DNA from: Parabacteroides sp. FAFU027
GTDB taxonomy: Bacteria; Bacteroidota; Bacteroidia; Bacteroidales; UBA7332
Direction of reading: 5' to 3'
NCBI RefSeq assembly: GCF_022808675.1
Contig: NZ_JAKZKV010000003.1
Span: forward strand, 248,001-312,000
Length of the DNA stretch: 64,000 nucleotides
The notes beneath the pieces were generated by a model. It had not been told where the DNA came from. It worked only from the letters and a program-made list of their open reading frames with translations, and did no database searches. The position numbers and the translations under genes were made by a program. Each line of letters begins with the position of its first letter. Position 1 is the first letter of the stretch. Positions 36,092 to 45,524 of the stretch are shown in pieces.

Positions 36092-37276
36092 ATGAGAAAG
36101 ACATGGATTTTCGCACTGCTGGCAGGTGCTCTGATTACTCCATCGCTGGCTTTTGCGCAGGATGAAACAACAATAGATGAGATCGGGTTAAACCCGGTAA
36201 TTACCGGCGTTCCATCACTAACAATCGCCCCTGATGCAAGAGGTGGTGGTATGGGAGATGTCGGTGCCGCTACCACTCCGGATGTTAATTCCCAATACTG
36301 GAACCCGGCAAAATATGCATTTATGAAATCAAATGCCGGCTTATCTCTCTCTTACACTCCTTGGTTACGTAAACTGGTCAATGATATTGACCTGGCATAT
36401 GTGGCTGGTTACTATAAATTCGGTAATAATGATATGCAGTCGTTAAGTGGTTCAATAAGATATTTTTCTCTCGGGAAAGTCACCATTACAGATGCCGGAG
36501 GCAAAGAGATGGGAGATGTATCACCCTATGAAATGGCAGTTGACCTTGGCTATTCCCGAAAATTGTCAGAAAACTTCTCTGGAGCTGTTACCTTACGTTA
36601 TATTCTTTCTGACCTTCAAACAATGTCCGAGGAATACAATTCAGCTTCTGCATTTGCGGCAGATATTGCTGCATTTTACACCAAACCGATCCAATATAAT
36701 AACGGCAATGAAGGCGACTGGTCTTTAGGTTTAAATATCTCGAATATCGGATCAAAAATTAATTATGGCTCTACCTCCAACTTTATCCCAACAAACTTAA
36801 GACTCGGGGGAGGTATCAGGTACCCATTTGATAATTATAATTCAATCTCTGTATATGGCGATTTGAATAAGTTACTGGTTCCTACCCGTCCTATACCAGC
36901 TGATGGTAATTATGAAGATCCCACATATCTTGAAAAACTGGCAAACTATGAAACTATGTCTCCGATCAAAGGAATCTTCACCTCTTTGAGTGATGCCCCG
37001 GGAGGTATGAAAGAAGAACTTCAGGAAGTTGCATGGTCATTAGGTGCTGAGTACAACTACAACGACCAGTTTTTTGCACGGGGTGGTTATTATAACGAAA
37101 GCATGTACAAAGGCAACCGTAAATACTTTTCTTTAGGTGCTGGATTTAAAATGAATGTATTCAGACTGGATGTATCTTATCTGGTTTCTACAGCACAATC
37201 CAATCCTTTGGATCAAACGCTTCGTTTCTCCCTGTCATTTGATATGGACGGGCTGAAATCGTTGGTTGCCCGATAA
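36092..37276 (+). CDS. porV: Type IX secretion system outer-membrane shuttle PorV
   Basis: 394-aa FadL-like barrel that carries type IX substrates from the translocon to PorU. It has a signal peptide (1-22, ending LAFAQ), the conserved N-terminal PSLTIAPDARGGGMGDVGAA and NSQYWNPAKYAF, and the C-terminal strand TLRFSLSFDMDG. The gene pair porU-porV is the usual arrangement in Bacteroidetes. A terminator follows at 37299-37331. Confidence 0.94.
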   Translation: MRKTWIFALLAGALITPSLAFAQDETTIDEIGLNPVITGVPSLTIAPDARGGGMGDVGAATTPDVNSQYWNPAKYAFMKSNAGLSLSYTPWLRKLVNDIDLAYVAGYYKFGNNDMQSLSGSIRYFSLGKVTITDAGGKEMGDVSPYEMAVDLGYSRKLSENFSGAVTLRYILSDLQTMSEEYNSASAFAADIAAFYTKPIQYNNGNEGDWSLGLNISNIGSKINYGSTSNFIPTNLRLGGGIRYPFDNYNSISVYGDLNKLLVPTRPIPADGNYEDPTYLEKLANYETMSPIKGIFTSLSDAPGGMKEELQEVAWSLGAEYNYNDQFFARGGYYNESMYKGNRKYFSLGAGFKMNVFRLDVSYLVSTAQSNPLDQTLRFSLSFDMDGLKSLVAR

Positions 37277-37298
37277 CAACAAAATTAAAATATGGACA

Positions 37299-37331
37299 GC
37301 CCCTTGCACATAATATGTAAGGGGCATTTTT
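37299..37331 (+). terminator. Terminator of porV
   Basis: GCCCCTT (37299-37305) pairs with AAGGGGC (37319-37325), followed by ATTTTTT. Confidence 0.8.
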
Positions 37332-37355
37332 TATATTAAAACGAATAGAATAGTT

Positions 37356-37835
37356 ATGAAAATACGAGTTGGATTTGGGTTCGATGTACACCGCCTGGTT
37401 AGTGACCGCGACTTGTGGATTGGTGGAATCCGGTTAGAACATGAAAAAGGGCTAATGGGACATTCTGATGCTGATGTGCTGATTCATGCACTGTGCGATG
37501 CTTTATTGGGAGCAGCCAATATGCGGGATATCGGTTATCATTTTCCTGACACTGCCGGTGAATACAAAGATATCGACAGTAAAATACTGCTTTACAAAAC
37601 CATGCAACTGATTCGCGAAAAAGGATACGAAATTTCGAATATCGATATCACGATTTGCGCCGAACGTCCGAAGCTCAAGGCTCACATACCGACCATGCAG
37701 GAAACACTGGCTAATGTGATGGCAATTGATACTGAAGATATTTCTATTAAAGCTACTACAACCGAGAAGCTGGGCTTTACAGGCCGCGAAGAGGGAATAT
37801 CGGCTTATGCAACGGTATTAATCTATAAGAAATAA
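37356..37835 (+). CDS. ispF: 2-C-methyl-D-erythritol 2,4-cyclodiphosphate synthase
   Basis: 159-aa enzyme of the MEP isoprenoid pathway that cyclises CDP-ME 2-phosphate. Zinc ligands are in GFDVHRL (D10, H12) and the following MGHSDADVLIHALCDALLG. The motifs DIGYHFPDT, ICAERPKLKAHIPTM and KATTTEKLGFTGREEGI are conserved. The length is normal. It lies downstream of the porV terminator and has its own terminator. Confidence 0.97.
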   Translation: MKIRVGFGFDVHRLVSDRDLWIGGIRLEHEKGLMGHSDADVLIHALCDALLGAANMRDIGYHFPDTAGEYKDIDSKILLYKTMQLIREKGYEISNIDITICAERPKLKAHIPTMQETLANVMAIDTEDISIKATTTEKLGFTGREEGISAYATVLIYKK

Positions 37836-37894
37836 TAGTCGCATTGCTGATGAAATAAATAGTACTCCTGCAAAACTATGTCTTGAGAAAATCA

Positions 37895-37935
37895 AAAGCC
37901 TTCACAAATCAACCTATCGTGTTTGTGGAGGCTTT
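37895..37935. terminator. Terminator between ispF and the TonB receptor gene
   Basis: A 14-bp stem with one G-U pair (37895-37908 with 37922-37935, AAAGCCTTCACAAA/TTTGTGGAGGCTTT). U-rich sequence lies on both sides, so it can serve both converging genes. Confidence 0.7.
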
Positions 37936-38020
37936 CATATTTATTGATGGAGAATAAAGTCAAGAGCAATGAACGGTCGGATATTTCTTCGGATGTTTGT
38001 ATTAACAAACCATCAGGACG

Positions 38021-40678
38021 CTAAAATGACAGTTCAAAGTACAACATCGGTGTAAATGGTATGGTATGTGAATAAATGGACAAAACCTTTTCTGAACTCA
38101 CCGAATTTCCGGAATTCTGGAATAATCCACTCATTTTTACATTATCGGTATCAAAAAGGTTCAGGATTGAAAACCCGGTTTGCATATTAAATCGTTTTGG
38201 AGCCAACCGATAGCTTAAGGAAATATCAAAACGGTTATATTTATTTCTGGCTGCACTGCTCAATTCCAGATTACGCATATATTCAGGAAATCCTGAGCCG
38301 TAAACATAATTGGCAGAACATATCCAACGTTTAAAATCAAGGATAACTGCAGATTTTAATTCTTGACGCTGATCCTGTGGAGCCGATTGGTATTTAGTCA
38401 TAATATCAGGGAAAAATTCGTCTGTTTTACTTAACGAATAAGAGACCCAGGCATAATGCCGACCATATTGTTGTTTAACCAGAAAATCTACTCCTGCGGA
38501 CCGCCCCTGTCCATAATAATTTTTCGTCTGCGATTGACCTGGATTCTGTCCCTGACTACGGGCTACACGATACAGACCATCAATGCTTTTATAATATCCC
38601 TCCACAGAGGCCGAAAAACCACTTTTATTAAAATAACCTCCAGCTACCCAATGGTAAGCAGCCGGAACCGGAATCCTTTCTCCATCTGAAACCATCCAGG
38701 CCATCTGATAATTACCAAACTTGTCAACTACATAATTCTTGGCGATAAACTGGTTGTATTTTCCCCATGAAAAAGCCGTTTTTAAGGCATCGCATATTTG
38801 ATAATTCATGGAAATACGAGGCTGCCAGTACATCTGATGTTGCAGGAATGAATAGTCAAACCGAAGACCTGGCTTCAAAGTCAATGAACGATTCAGATAG
38901 ATTTGGTCAGTGGCGTATCCATTCAATAACTGGACATCATTTTTCAAAGTCTCTTCTGCCTTCGAATTCAGGATTTCATCATAATTGTATGAGTTTCCGG
39001 TTATTCCACCACCAAAAACCAGGGAGTGTTTCTCGCTTAAAGTAAAATAATTCTCTGCCTGAATTTTATACTCCCGGATAATATTTTCTTTTTTAGAATT
39101 TCCACTTTCATTTCCGGGTGAAGACAAATTATTTGTTGTCTGCGCATTTACATCTAAGAAAGAATAGGCTACATTAAACGCCGTACGATTTCCATTTTGC
39201 CATAGTTTATTATATCCGGAAGACGCCCCCCACTGGGTAGATTTCTGATTAGCATCAAAGTTATAAGGGCTGTTATTAATAGAGTCTTTCAGTGAATAAT
39301 CGAATTTATCCAAACCTCCATACATACTGACAAAATAGCTATCACCGCCATTGGTCCTTCCGGATAATTTCAGGTTTCCGTCCCGAAACATATAATCCGG
39401 ATAAAGATAGACCGAAGTTGTATTGGATTGAGTTGGTGCTGATGGCGTATTATTTCCGGGTTGTTCTATAGCTGCTGCTCTCTTTTGAGAAGCATTATTG
39501 GGCTGGAAGTCATTCCCACTTTGTTGGTTTGGAGCTGTTAAAGACTGGTTTGTACGTGATGTTGTTGTGGTCGAGTGATTATCTCCGCGAAATGGGTTCA
39601 GTTTCTCGATATCATAGAGATTGTAAAAGGTCTGACGAAATGCACCGGTCAACGATAAATTCTTTCCAACTGGAGTGGAAGCCATCGCATTCACCGTCAG
39701 GTTATTCAGATTCACCTTAACTTCAGGCTTGTACGTATTTCCATCAATGCCGGTAATATCGACCATTCCTCCAACACGCCCTCCATACTGAGCGCCATAT
39801 CCTCCCTTCAGAAGCTTGATATCTTTTACTATATACGGATTGACCGGACTGATATTATCATTAAAATTCTTCAGGCCAAACAAGGTATACCCATCCACTG
39901 ACAACTGACTTTGTCCCTCATAACAACCCCAGATCAGCATACTCTGACTTTGTTCGCCGGAGGCTAAAAAACCGGGCATCAACCGAAGAAAGTTAAATAC
40001 GGATGCATTTCCATTACCGGGAAGATTATTGGCTATCAGATTATTTGCCCGGATGACACCTGGCAATTCTGTGGTACGAAGACTTTTTTCGACCTGATGA
40101 ACCACGGTCACCTCCTTTATTTTGTATGAAGCCGGGATAAGCTGAAATTTATGCTGCATACCTGACTTCACCAGCGTATCTTTAACCAAATACCCCAGGT
40201 GGCTGATTCTTAACCCAAAAACCGAGTCATTTGCAGAAATAAAGGTAAACCGGCCCATCTCATCACAGGAGACATTGTACCCGTTTATCAGAACGGAAGC
40301 GTTAGGTAGGGTTTCACCGCTGGTCTTGTCCGAAATAGAACCGGAGATTTTACTGTCCCATTTCCCGACAGAAGACGATTTAGTAGAAAGTGCCATTGCA
40401 GGATAGATTACATAGACTCCATCCTGCAACTGATATGTAAGTGCATTTTGCCGGAGCAGATACTCCAGGGCTTTTGCCGGTGAAGAAAACTTTTTATTGA
40501 TTCTGACTTTTATCCGGGCAAGCAGCTTATCGTCAAACGAAAACTTCAGGGCGTACTTCTCCCGCATCTCTATCAGCAATTGATTTAAGGGCTTCTCCGA
40601 TTCAACAAGATGAATCTTCTGAGCTGATAAAGACAAAAAACAAAGGACAAAATATAAGGTTAATAATCGACGAATCAA
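38021..40678 (-). CDS. TonB-dependent receptor with N-terminal STN signalling domain
   Basis: 885-aa outer-membrane receptor. After the signal peptide (1-19) comes an STN domain (about 24-93, KPLNQLLIEMREKYALKFSF), then a carboxypeptidase-regulatory-like domain (about 108-195, ISGSISDKTSGETLPNASVL). A plug follows (LPGNGNASVFNFLRLMPGF, LSVDGYTLFGL), then the barrel. The STN domain signals to the FecR-type protein encoded 3 nt upstream. The loop at about 365-410 is Asn/Gln/Thr-rich. The substrate is unknown; no SusD-like lipoprotein gene follows, arguing against a glycan-uptake pair. Confidence 0.88.
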   Translation of the reverse strand: MIRRLLTLYFVLCFLSLSAQKIHLVESEKPLNQLLIEMREKYALKFSFDDKLLARIKVRINKKFSSPAKALEYLLRQNALTYQLQDGVYVIYPAMALSTKSSSVGKWDSKISGSISDKTSGETLPNASVLINGYNVSCDEMGRFTFISANDSVFGLRISHLGYLVKDTLVKSGMQHKFQLIPASYKIKEVTVVHQVEKSLRTTELPGVIRANNLIANNLPGNGNASVFNFLRLMPGFLASGEQSQSMLIWGCYEGQSQLSVDGYTLFGLKNFNDNISPVNPYIVKDIKLLKGGYGAQYGGRVGGMVDITGIDGNTYKPEVKVNLNNLTVNAMASTPVGKNLSLTGAFRQTFYNLYDIEKLNPFRGDNHSTTTTSRTNQSLTAPNQQSGNDFQPNNASQKRAAAIEQPGNNTPSAPTQSNTTSVYLYPDYMFRDGNLKLSGRTNGGDSYFVSMYGGLDKFDYSLKDSINNSPYNFDANQKSTQWGASSGYNKLWQNGNRTAFNVAYSFLDVNAQTTNNLSSPGNESGNSKKENIIREYKIQAENYFTLSEKHSLVFGGGITGNSYNYDEILNSKAEETLKNDVQLLNGYATDQIYLNRSLTLKPGLRFDYSFLQHQMYWQPRISMNYQICDALKTAFSWGKYNQFIAKNYVVDKFGNYQMAWMVSDGERIPVPAAYHWVAGGYFNKSGFSASVEGYYKSIDGLYRVARSQGQNPGQSQTKNYYGQGRSAGVDFLVKQQYGRHYAWVSYSLSKTDEFFPDIMTKYQSAPQDQRQELKSAVILDFKRWICSANYVYGSGFPEYMRNLELSSAARNKYNRFDISLSYRLAPKRFNMQTGFSILNLFDTDNVKMSGLFQNSGNSVSSEKVLSIYSHTIPFTPMLYFELSF

Positions 40679-40681
40679 GTG

Positions 40682-41527
40682 TTATTCAGATATTAAGTAA
40701 TGGTTTGTACTGATTGCGGTAAAATTAATACCAAATGGCAAACAGACCAAACTTAACGCCTCTTTTATAGATAACCTGCGGGAGAAATTCCCAGTATAAT
40801 GCTCGTTGAATGTCCCTTTACAGTCAATTACCACTCCATACTGGCGGGAAATCTCGCGCAACACCTTCGATAATGGCATTGAAGTAAAGAAAAATTCGTG
40901 TCTGCTCCACGCCAACGAGTTTGATGCCTCAACGGTTTGCTTTTCCAAACTACCGTTTATCAGATTTGCCTGTAAGTTCGGTGTCAAAAATACAGTAGAA
41001 GCACCTGACGCAGTCATTACTTTCACCTTTCCGGTCATACAGGTTGCTGTGTATCCGTCAATTCTTGCATAGATATTGAAGCTGGTTCCCATAACCGTCG
41101 TACTGGCATCTTTAGAGACTACCGTAAAGCGTTTTCCTTTTTTGACCTTGAAAAATGCTTCGCCATCCAGTTTCACCTCCCGCTGTATTTTCCACCAGTA
41201 GGGCTTGTAGGTAATTTTAGTTTCAGCATTCATCAATACGGTTGAGCCATCCGGCAGAGTCACTGTTTCCCTTGAGGCTATAGGTGAGACAACCGTTGTG
41301 GTATAAAACCACATGCCGGAGAAAAGTAACGTAATAACGGCTACCGCTGCCACGGCTGTGTAACGTAGCCAAGTTTGGAAAGAAACAATTTTCCTGACAG
41401 GCTGTACCTCTTGCTCTGTCAACCCGGCAAAAACCTCCTGCCAGATCTCCTCCTTGCTTTTCTTCCAGGTGATATTGAATGTCGCCTGTTCTAAATCTTT
41501 ATAATCCGAAGTATCACTCTTTTTCAT
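40682..41527 (-). CDS. FecR-type anti-sigma/signal-transfer protein
   Basis: 281-aa inner-membrane protein with a cytosolic N-terminus, one transmembrane helix (about 54-76) and a periplasmic FecR domain (TVTLPDGSTVLMNAETKITY, VKLDGEAFFKVKKG). A C-terminal DUF4974-like part (MPLSKVLREISRQYGVVIDC) also occurs. It receives the signal from the STN domain of the receptor gene downstream and controls the sigma factor whose gene overlaps its start by 14 nt. Confidence 0.92.
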   Translation of the reverse strand: MKKSDTSDYKDLEQATFNITWKKSKEEIWQEVFAGLTEQEVQPVRKIVSFQTWLRYTAVAAVAVITLLFSGMWFYTTTVVSPIASRETVTLPDGSTVLMNAETKITYKPYWWKIQREVKLDGEAFFKVKKGKRFTVVSKDASTTVMGTSFNIYARIDGYTATCMTGKVKVMTASGASTVFLTPNLQANLINGSLEKQTVEASNSLAWSRHEFFFTSMPLSKVLREISRQYGVVIDCKGTFNEHYTGNFSRRLSIKEALSLVCLPFGINFTAISTNHYLISE

Positions 41528-42053
41528 AATAAGCTAATTTTTCTCTCAAATGCGACAGGGCATTTGTCATCCTTTTTTCCACCGCTTTGACACTAATCTG
41601 TAACCGTTCGGCAATTTCCGAATATTTCAGCTCCTCGACGCGGCTCATCAGGAAAGCCACCCGGGAGACTTCCGGCATTGCTTCCAAAGCATTATTGTAC
41701 GTTTTTTCCAACTCCTTGTATTCCAGGTTGTCAATAGATGAACTTTCGTGTTCATTTATCTCCAACGATTGCATATAATTCATTTCCAGCACTTTCCTAC
41801 GATATTGGGAAATAAAGATATCACCGGCAATTTTAAAGAGTAGCGCTTTTTCCTTCTTTATTTCTGGGAAAAGCTGTTTTTCCCAGATACGCATAAATAC
41901 CTCCTGCGCCACATCATTTGCGACCTCTTCATCCCCGCAGCGGTAAAATACGTAATTACGTACCGCATCGAAATACTGGTCAAACAATAGTTTAAATTCC
42001 TTCTGTGTCAATGGTAAAAACGATTGATTCTTAATACTTTTTTCAAGAGACAT
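41514..42053 (-). CDS. ECF RNA polymerase sigma factor (FecI-like)
   Basis: 179-aa ECF sigma factor. Region 2 contains NDVAQEVFMRIWEKQLFPEI and region 4 VEELKYSEIAERLQISVKAV (both in part). It activates the adjacent receptor/FecR genes on signal. It overlaps the FecR gene, so the two are translationally coupled. It is read away from tRNA-Thr. Confidence 0.92.
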   Translation of the reverse strand: MSLEKSIKNQSFLPLTQKEFKLLFDQYFDAVRNYVFYRCGDEEVANDVAQEVFMRIWEKQLFPEIKKEKALLFKIAGDIFISQYRRKVLEMNYMQSLEINEHESSSIDNLEYKELEKTYNNALEAMPEVSRVAFLMSRVEELKYSEIAERLQISVKAVEKRMTNALSHLREKLAYYEKE

Positions 42054-42149
42054 TCACTCCTATACCGAATAAAATGCCCTATCCCCTACCTTTGTTTTTT
42101 GAGAAATCCCGATTTTAACGTTTGCGGATAAAAAGACTGAAAATGAAAA

Positions 42150-42198
42150 AGCACGAAGCCATCATTGAGACCAAGGTCATCGAATATGTCTTCGTGCT
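42150..42198 (-). terminator. Terminator downstream of tRNA-Thr
   Basis: AGCACGAAG (42150-42158) pairs with CTTCGTGCT (42190-42198) around a 31-nt loop. On the minus strand it is followed by TTTTTCATTTT. It lies 19 nt past the tRNA. Confidence 0.65.
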
Positions 42199-42217
42199 AA
42201 AATCAAGATGCTTATTG

Positions 42218-42290
42218 AGCCGATAGCCGGACTTGAACCGGCGACCTACGCGTTACGAATGCGTTGCTCTACCGACTGAGCTATATCGGC
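42218..42290 (-). tRNA. tRNA-Thr, anticodon CGT
   Basis: The 73-nt cloverleaf reads on the minus strand: acceptor GCCGATA/TATCGGC, D arm GCTC/GAGC, anticodon arm ACGCA-TTCGTAA-CGCGT, T arm GCCGG-TTCAAGT-CCGGC, discriminator T. The anticodon CGT reads ACG. The last anticodon-stem pair is A31-C39, a mismatch. CCA is not encoded. Confidence 0.93.
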
Positions 42291-42305
42291 ATTAACTATT
42301 AAAAG

Positions 42306-42313
42306 CAAAAATA
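42306..42313 (-). promoter_or_regulatory. -7 box of tRNA-Thr
   Basis: TATTTTTG on the minus strand, an exact TAnnTTTG, 16 nt before the mature tRNA 5' end. Start expected near 42300. Confidence 0.55.
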
Positions 42314-42428
42314 TAAATTTCTCTGAAATGGAGACTCTTTTTCCGAAGTTTTTTTGAGAAAAATAGATTCCTGTAAATGGAGGGGAAATCAATCAACTGA
42401 TTTCTAGAGTAGTTCACAATGGTTCATA

Positions 42429-42470
42429 AAACGAAGAAGCGAACCCAAATTCGGATTCGCTTCTTCGTTT
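42429..42470 (-). terminator. Terminator overlapping the stop codon of the 42469-42936 gene
   Basis: A perfect 15-bp stem (42429-42443 with 42456-42470) with a 12-nt loop. The stop codon (complement of 42469-42471) is inside the hairpin. The tail on the minus strand is TTATGAACC, so the U-run is short; on the plus strand ATTTTTT follows. Confidence 0.55.
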
Positions 42471-42936
42471 ATTTTTTACCATCAGGCTTACGCTGGTCAT
42501 TTTTACGCAAGACATCACGCGCAAAACGGAAGTCTGCCTGCTTTAGCTTGAGCACTTTCTGTGGTGAAAGTATTTTCTTAAATTTCTGGTAGTAGCTTTT
42601 CTCCATATTCGCCTCACAGACTTGCTTATTCAGCAGCTCGTCAAGAAGCGACAGACACTCTTCGTCTTTAGGATTCTGATTTTTGCGTAAGGCTCTTACT
42701 TTGTCAATCGTTTCCTTCATCATTTTGAAACGCTTTTCCTGCATTTCATTATATAGAGGGAAAAGTTTCGCTGCCTCTTCAGGTGTTATGCCCACCTCCT
42801 GAATAAGATACGCCATTTTTTGAGCATTAAATTTATCAACATCTAACGGGTGATGTTCATCCTTCTTTTCGTTTTGAGAGAAACCTTGCAAGCTCACCAT
42901 CAAAACCAAAATAAAAAACAGATAGATTCTTTTCAT
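42469..42936 (-). CDS. Periplasmic helical protein, Spy/CpxP-like, of an ECF locus
   Basis: 155-aa protein with signal peptide (MKRIYLFFILVLMVSLQGFS) and a charged, all-helical remainder: ITPEEAAKLFPLYNEMQEKR and ILSPQKVLKLKQADFRFARD. The pattern resembles Spy/CpxP-type envelope-stress chaperones or sensors, but no strict LTxxQ motif is seen. I start at 42936; the longer frame overlaps the upstream gene. It is third in an apparent operon with an ECF sigma factor and a membrane protein. The function is inferred from context. Confidence 0.6.
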   Translation of the reverse strand: MKRIYLFFILVLMVSLQGFSQNEKKDEHHPLDVDKFNAQKMAYLIQEVGITPEEAAKLFPLYNEMQEKRFKMMKETIDKVRALRKNQNPKDEECLSLLDELLNKQVCEANMEKSYYQKFKKILSPQKVLKLKQADFRFARDVLRKNDQRKPDGKK

Positions 42937-42965
42937 TATAAATAGAGATAGAAATTTCTTTGTTA

Positions 42966-43328
42966 CTATTGGTCTTCGCTCATATATTCGCAAAGAGAAT
43001 ATTCATCGACGCTCATCGCCAACTTCATGGTAACGGCATCATTTGAAGGTTCATTTACACCTGCGGTTACAGGTATAGGAGCCGAACCGGAACGGTCATT
43101 GGTCAACCGCTCAACAGACCAGAAAGCAACAGCCAACATTGCCGCCATGTAGAACATCGGTTTCACACGGTTCCAGAGTGAATAAACGGGAACTTTCTCT
43201 TCCTTTTTAATCTCCTTTTCGGGCAATGATTCCATCATTCTGGAATTGAATTGCTCAAAATAATTTTCCGGGACCTTAAAAGGCTGAGCGTTTCCGTATT
43301 GCTTTTTTATGTCTTCCAGATTCTTCAT
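42966..43328 (-). CDS. Small single-pass membrane protein, probable anti-sigma factor
   Basis: 120-aa protein with a cytosolic N-terminus (FKVPENYFEQFNSRMMESLP), one transmembrane helix at about residues 57-75 (MFYMAAMLAVAFWSV) and a short periplasmic tail. Proteins of this shape follow ECF sigma genes in many Bacteroidetes and probably restrain them. It lies 45 nt after the sigma gene and 29 nt before the Spy-like gene. No defined domain is recognised. Confidence 0.65.
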   Translation of the reverse strand: MKNLEDIKKQYGNAQPFKVPENYFEQFNSRMMESLPEKEIKKEEKVPVYSLWNRVKPMFYMAAMLAVAFWSVERLTNDRSGSAPIPVTAGVNEPSNDAVTMKLAMSVDEYSLCEYMSEDQ

Positions 43329-43373
43329 AACTTCTCAAAATTCGATATTTAGACTACTCAATGACTGAAAGGT

Positions 43374-43922
43374 TTAAATGTCCTTTGTCATAAAATCTTC
43401 AATTTTCTTGGCGGCATGATGATAAGAGGCTTTCAACGCCCCTACGGAAGTGCCGAGGATGTCAGACATTTCCTCGTATTTCATCTCATCAAAATAACGC
43501 ATATTAAATACCAGTCTTTGTTTTTCGGGTAAACGAAGAATGGCTTTCTGTAATTTCATCTGCAACTCATCACCATCGAACCAGTCGTCACTCTCCAGCT
43601 TGTTCGCCAGATAGCTTTCGGTATCATCCATTTCAACTGTGCTGTGGCTATTCTGCTTATTCAGAAAGGTAATGCTTTCGTTGATGGCAATGCGGTAAAG
43701 CCAGGTAGAAAGTTTTGATTCCCCACGGAAACTTTCAATATTCACCCAAGCTTTCATAAAGGTATTTTGCAACACATCGTCCGTATCGTCATGAGAAATC
43801 ACCATTTTCCGAATCTGCCAGTAAAGCTTTTCGCTGTAACGTGCCACAACCTTCGCAAAAGCCTGTCGTTGCTTTTCCGGATTTTGAAGTTGTCTGATTA
43901 TCTCCAGTTCGTTGTATTCCAC
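43374..43922 (-). CDS. ECF RNA polymerase sigma factor
   Basis: 182-aa ECF sigma factor. Region 2 is DDTDDVLQNTFMKAWVNIES and region 4 includes LPEKQRLVFNMRYFDEMKYE and MSDILGTSVGALKASYHHA. The acidic stretch between regions 2 and 4 (MDDTESYLANKLESDDWFDG) is a linker. It heads a three-gene set with a membrane protein and a Spy-like protein, which suggests an envelope-stress response; this is inference. Confidence 0.92.
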   Translation of the reverse strand: MEYNELEIIRQLQNPEKQRQAFAKVVARYSEKLYWQIRKMVISHDDTDDVLQNTFMKAWVNIESFRGESKLSTWLYRIAINESITFLNKQNSHSTVEMDDTESYLANKLESDDWFDGDELQMKLQKAILRLPEKQRLVFNMRYFDEMKYEEMSDILGTSVGALKASYHHAAKKIEDFMTKDI

Positions 43923-44082
43923 GTATCAAACTTTGGTTACAAATTTCATATTGCTGCAAATTTAATAGTTTTACGCGCATTTGCTATGACTGGGAAGTTA
44001 AGAATACGTTTAAATGCACATTCGCCTTATAACCTCTTTTCAGAAAATCAAATGCACACCTTAAGAGATGGAAAAATATGAG

Positions 44083-44090
44083 TATTTTTG
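44083..44090 (+). promoter_or_regulatory. -7 box upstream of pyrH
   Basis: TATTTTTG, an exact TAnnTTTG, 17 nt before the ATG at 44108. The -33 region is not convincing. Confidence 0.45.
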
Positions 44091-44107
44091 CCGAAAACAA
44101 AAATGAC

Positions 44108-44818
44108 ATGGCTAAATACAACAGAATCTTACTGAAACTCAGCGGAGAATCGCTAATGGGCGAAAAACAATACGGTATTGACGAAGTCCGTCTGAATGAA
44201 TATGCCGAGCAAATTAAGGAAATTTCAGCGATGGGAATCCAGATTGGCATCGTAATCGGCGGGGGAAATATCTTCCGTGGATTAAGCGGTGCGGCCAAAG
44301 GCTTCGACCGGGTAAAAGGTGACCAGATGGGTATGCTCGCTACTGTAATCAACAGTCTGGCATTGAGCTCTGCTCTGACTGCCATCGGCCAACCGGCACG
44401 CATTTTTACCGCTACCCCAATGTATCCGATTGGCGAGCATTACAGCAACCTGAAAGCTATCGAAGCTATGAATCACGGTGAGATCGCCATTCTTTCAGGG
44501 GGAACCGGTAATCCTTTCTTCACGACCGATACGGCTTCGGCCCTTCGTGGTGTGGAAATCGGTGCCGATGTCATGCTGAAAGGAACCCGCGTGGACGGCA
44601 TCTATACCGCTGACCCGGAGAAAGACCCTTCTGCTACCAAGTTCGATTTTATCACTTATGACGAGATTTATGCACGTGGATTGAAGGTGATGGATTTGAC
44701 CGCAACTACCCTTTGCAAGGAAAACAAACTGCCGATTATCGTGTTTGATATGGATACCGTGGGCAACCTGAAGAAGGTGATGTCAGGCGAAAATATCGGG
44801 ACAGTTGTCGGTTTCTGA
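44108..44818 (+). CDS. pyrH: UMP kinase
   Basis: 236-aa amino-acid-kinase-fold enzyme phosphorylating UMP. The start MAKYNRILLKLSGESLMG is at 44108. Conserved motifs are IGIVIGGGNIFRG, GTGNPFFTTDTASALRGVEI, LKGTRVDGIYTADPEKDP and MDLTATTLCKENKLPIIVFD. pyrH-frr is a conserved gene order in bacteria, seen here with a 119-nt gap. Confidence 0.97.
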   Translation: MAKYNRILLKLSGESLMGEKQYGIDEVRLNEYAEQIKEISAMGIQIGIVIGGGNIFRGLSGAAKGFDRVKGDQMGMLATVINSLALSSALTAIGQPARIFTATPMYPIGEHYSNLKAIEAMNHGEIAILSGGTGNPFFTTDTASALRGVEIGADVMLKGTRVDGIYTADPEKDPSATKFDFITYDEIYARGLKVMDLTATTLCKENKLPIIVFDMDTVGNLKKVMSGENIGTVVGF

Positions 44819-44937
44819 TAAAATCACTAATTTTGTTCGGCTAAATAACGGACCCAACTGGTTATAATACTGTTATTTGCCAACCCCATTTGTAAATAAT
44901 TACGCAAAACTCATAACTCAAAAAACTATCCGTAATC

Positions 44938-45498
44938 ATGGTTGATGTAAAAAAACACCTGAACGACGCTGAAGAGAAGATGCAACACGCGGTGATGTAT
45001 CTTGAAGAGACTCTGGACCACATCCGTGCCGGCAAAGCCAATCCAAAATTGCTTGACGGCGTGAAAGTTGAATATTACGGTTCGCACGTACCTGTAAGCA
45101 ACGTGGCGACCGTATCTACCCCTGATGCCCGCACCATTACAGTTCAGCCATGGGAAAAAAGCATGCTTCGTGAGATTGAGAAAGCCATCATCAACTCAGA
45201 AGTGGGAATCATGCCGGATAACAACGGTGAAATCATCCGTCTGGCTATTCCTCCATTGACTGAGGAGCGTCGTAAAATATTGGCAAAACAGGCTAAACAG
45301 GATGCTGAGCACGCTAAAGTGAGTGTACGTAACGCTCGCCGTGACGCTATCGAAGCATTGAAAAAGCTGATTAAAGAAGGCTTGGCTGAAGATGCTGAAA
45401 AAGATGCTGAAGCTGATGTTCAGAAAATCCACGACCGCTACATCAAAAAAGTGGACGAACTTTACGCCGCTAAAGAAAAAGAAATCATGACTGTATAA
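44938..45498 (+). CDS. frr: Ribosome recycling factor
   Basis: 186-aa factor that, with EF-G, splits post-termination ribosomes. Motifs are [36 protein letters not shown] and [20 protein letters not shown], with the conserved RNARRDA segment. It lies downstream of pyrH and upstream of rsgA and is followed by a hairpin at 45525-45580. Confidence 0.97.
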   Translation: MVDVKKHLNDAEEKMQHAVMYLEETLDHIRAGKANPKLLDGVKVEYYGSHVPVSNVATVSTPDARTITVQPWEKSMLREIEKAIINSEVGIMPDNNGEIIRLAIPPLTEERRKILAKQAKQDAEHAKVSVRNARRDAIEALKKLIKEGLAEDAEKDAEADVQKIHDRYIKKVDELYAAKEKEIMTV

Positions 45499-45524
45499 TC
45501 CAGTCATTTACATTACATAAAACA

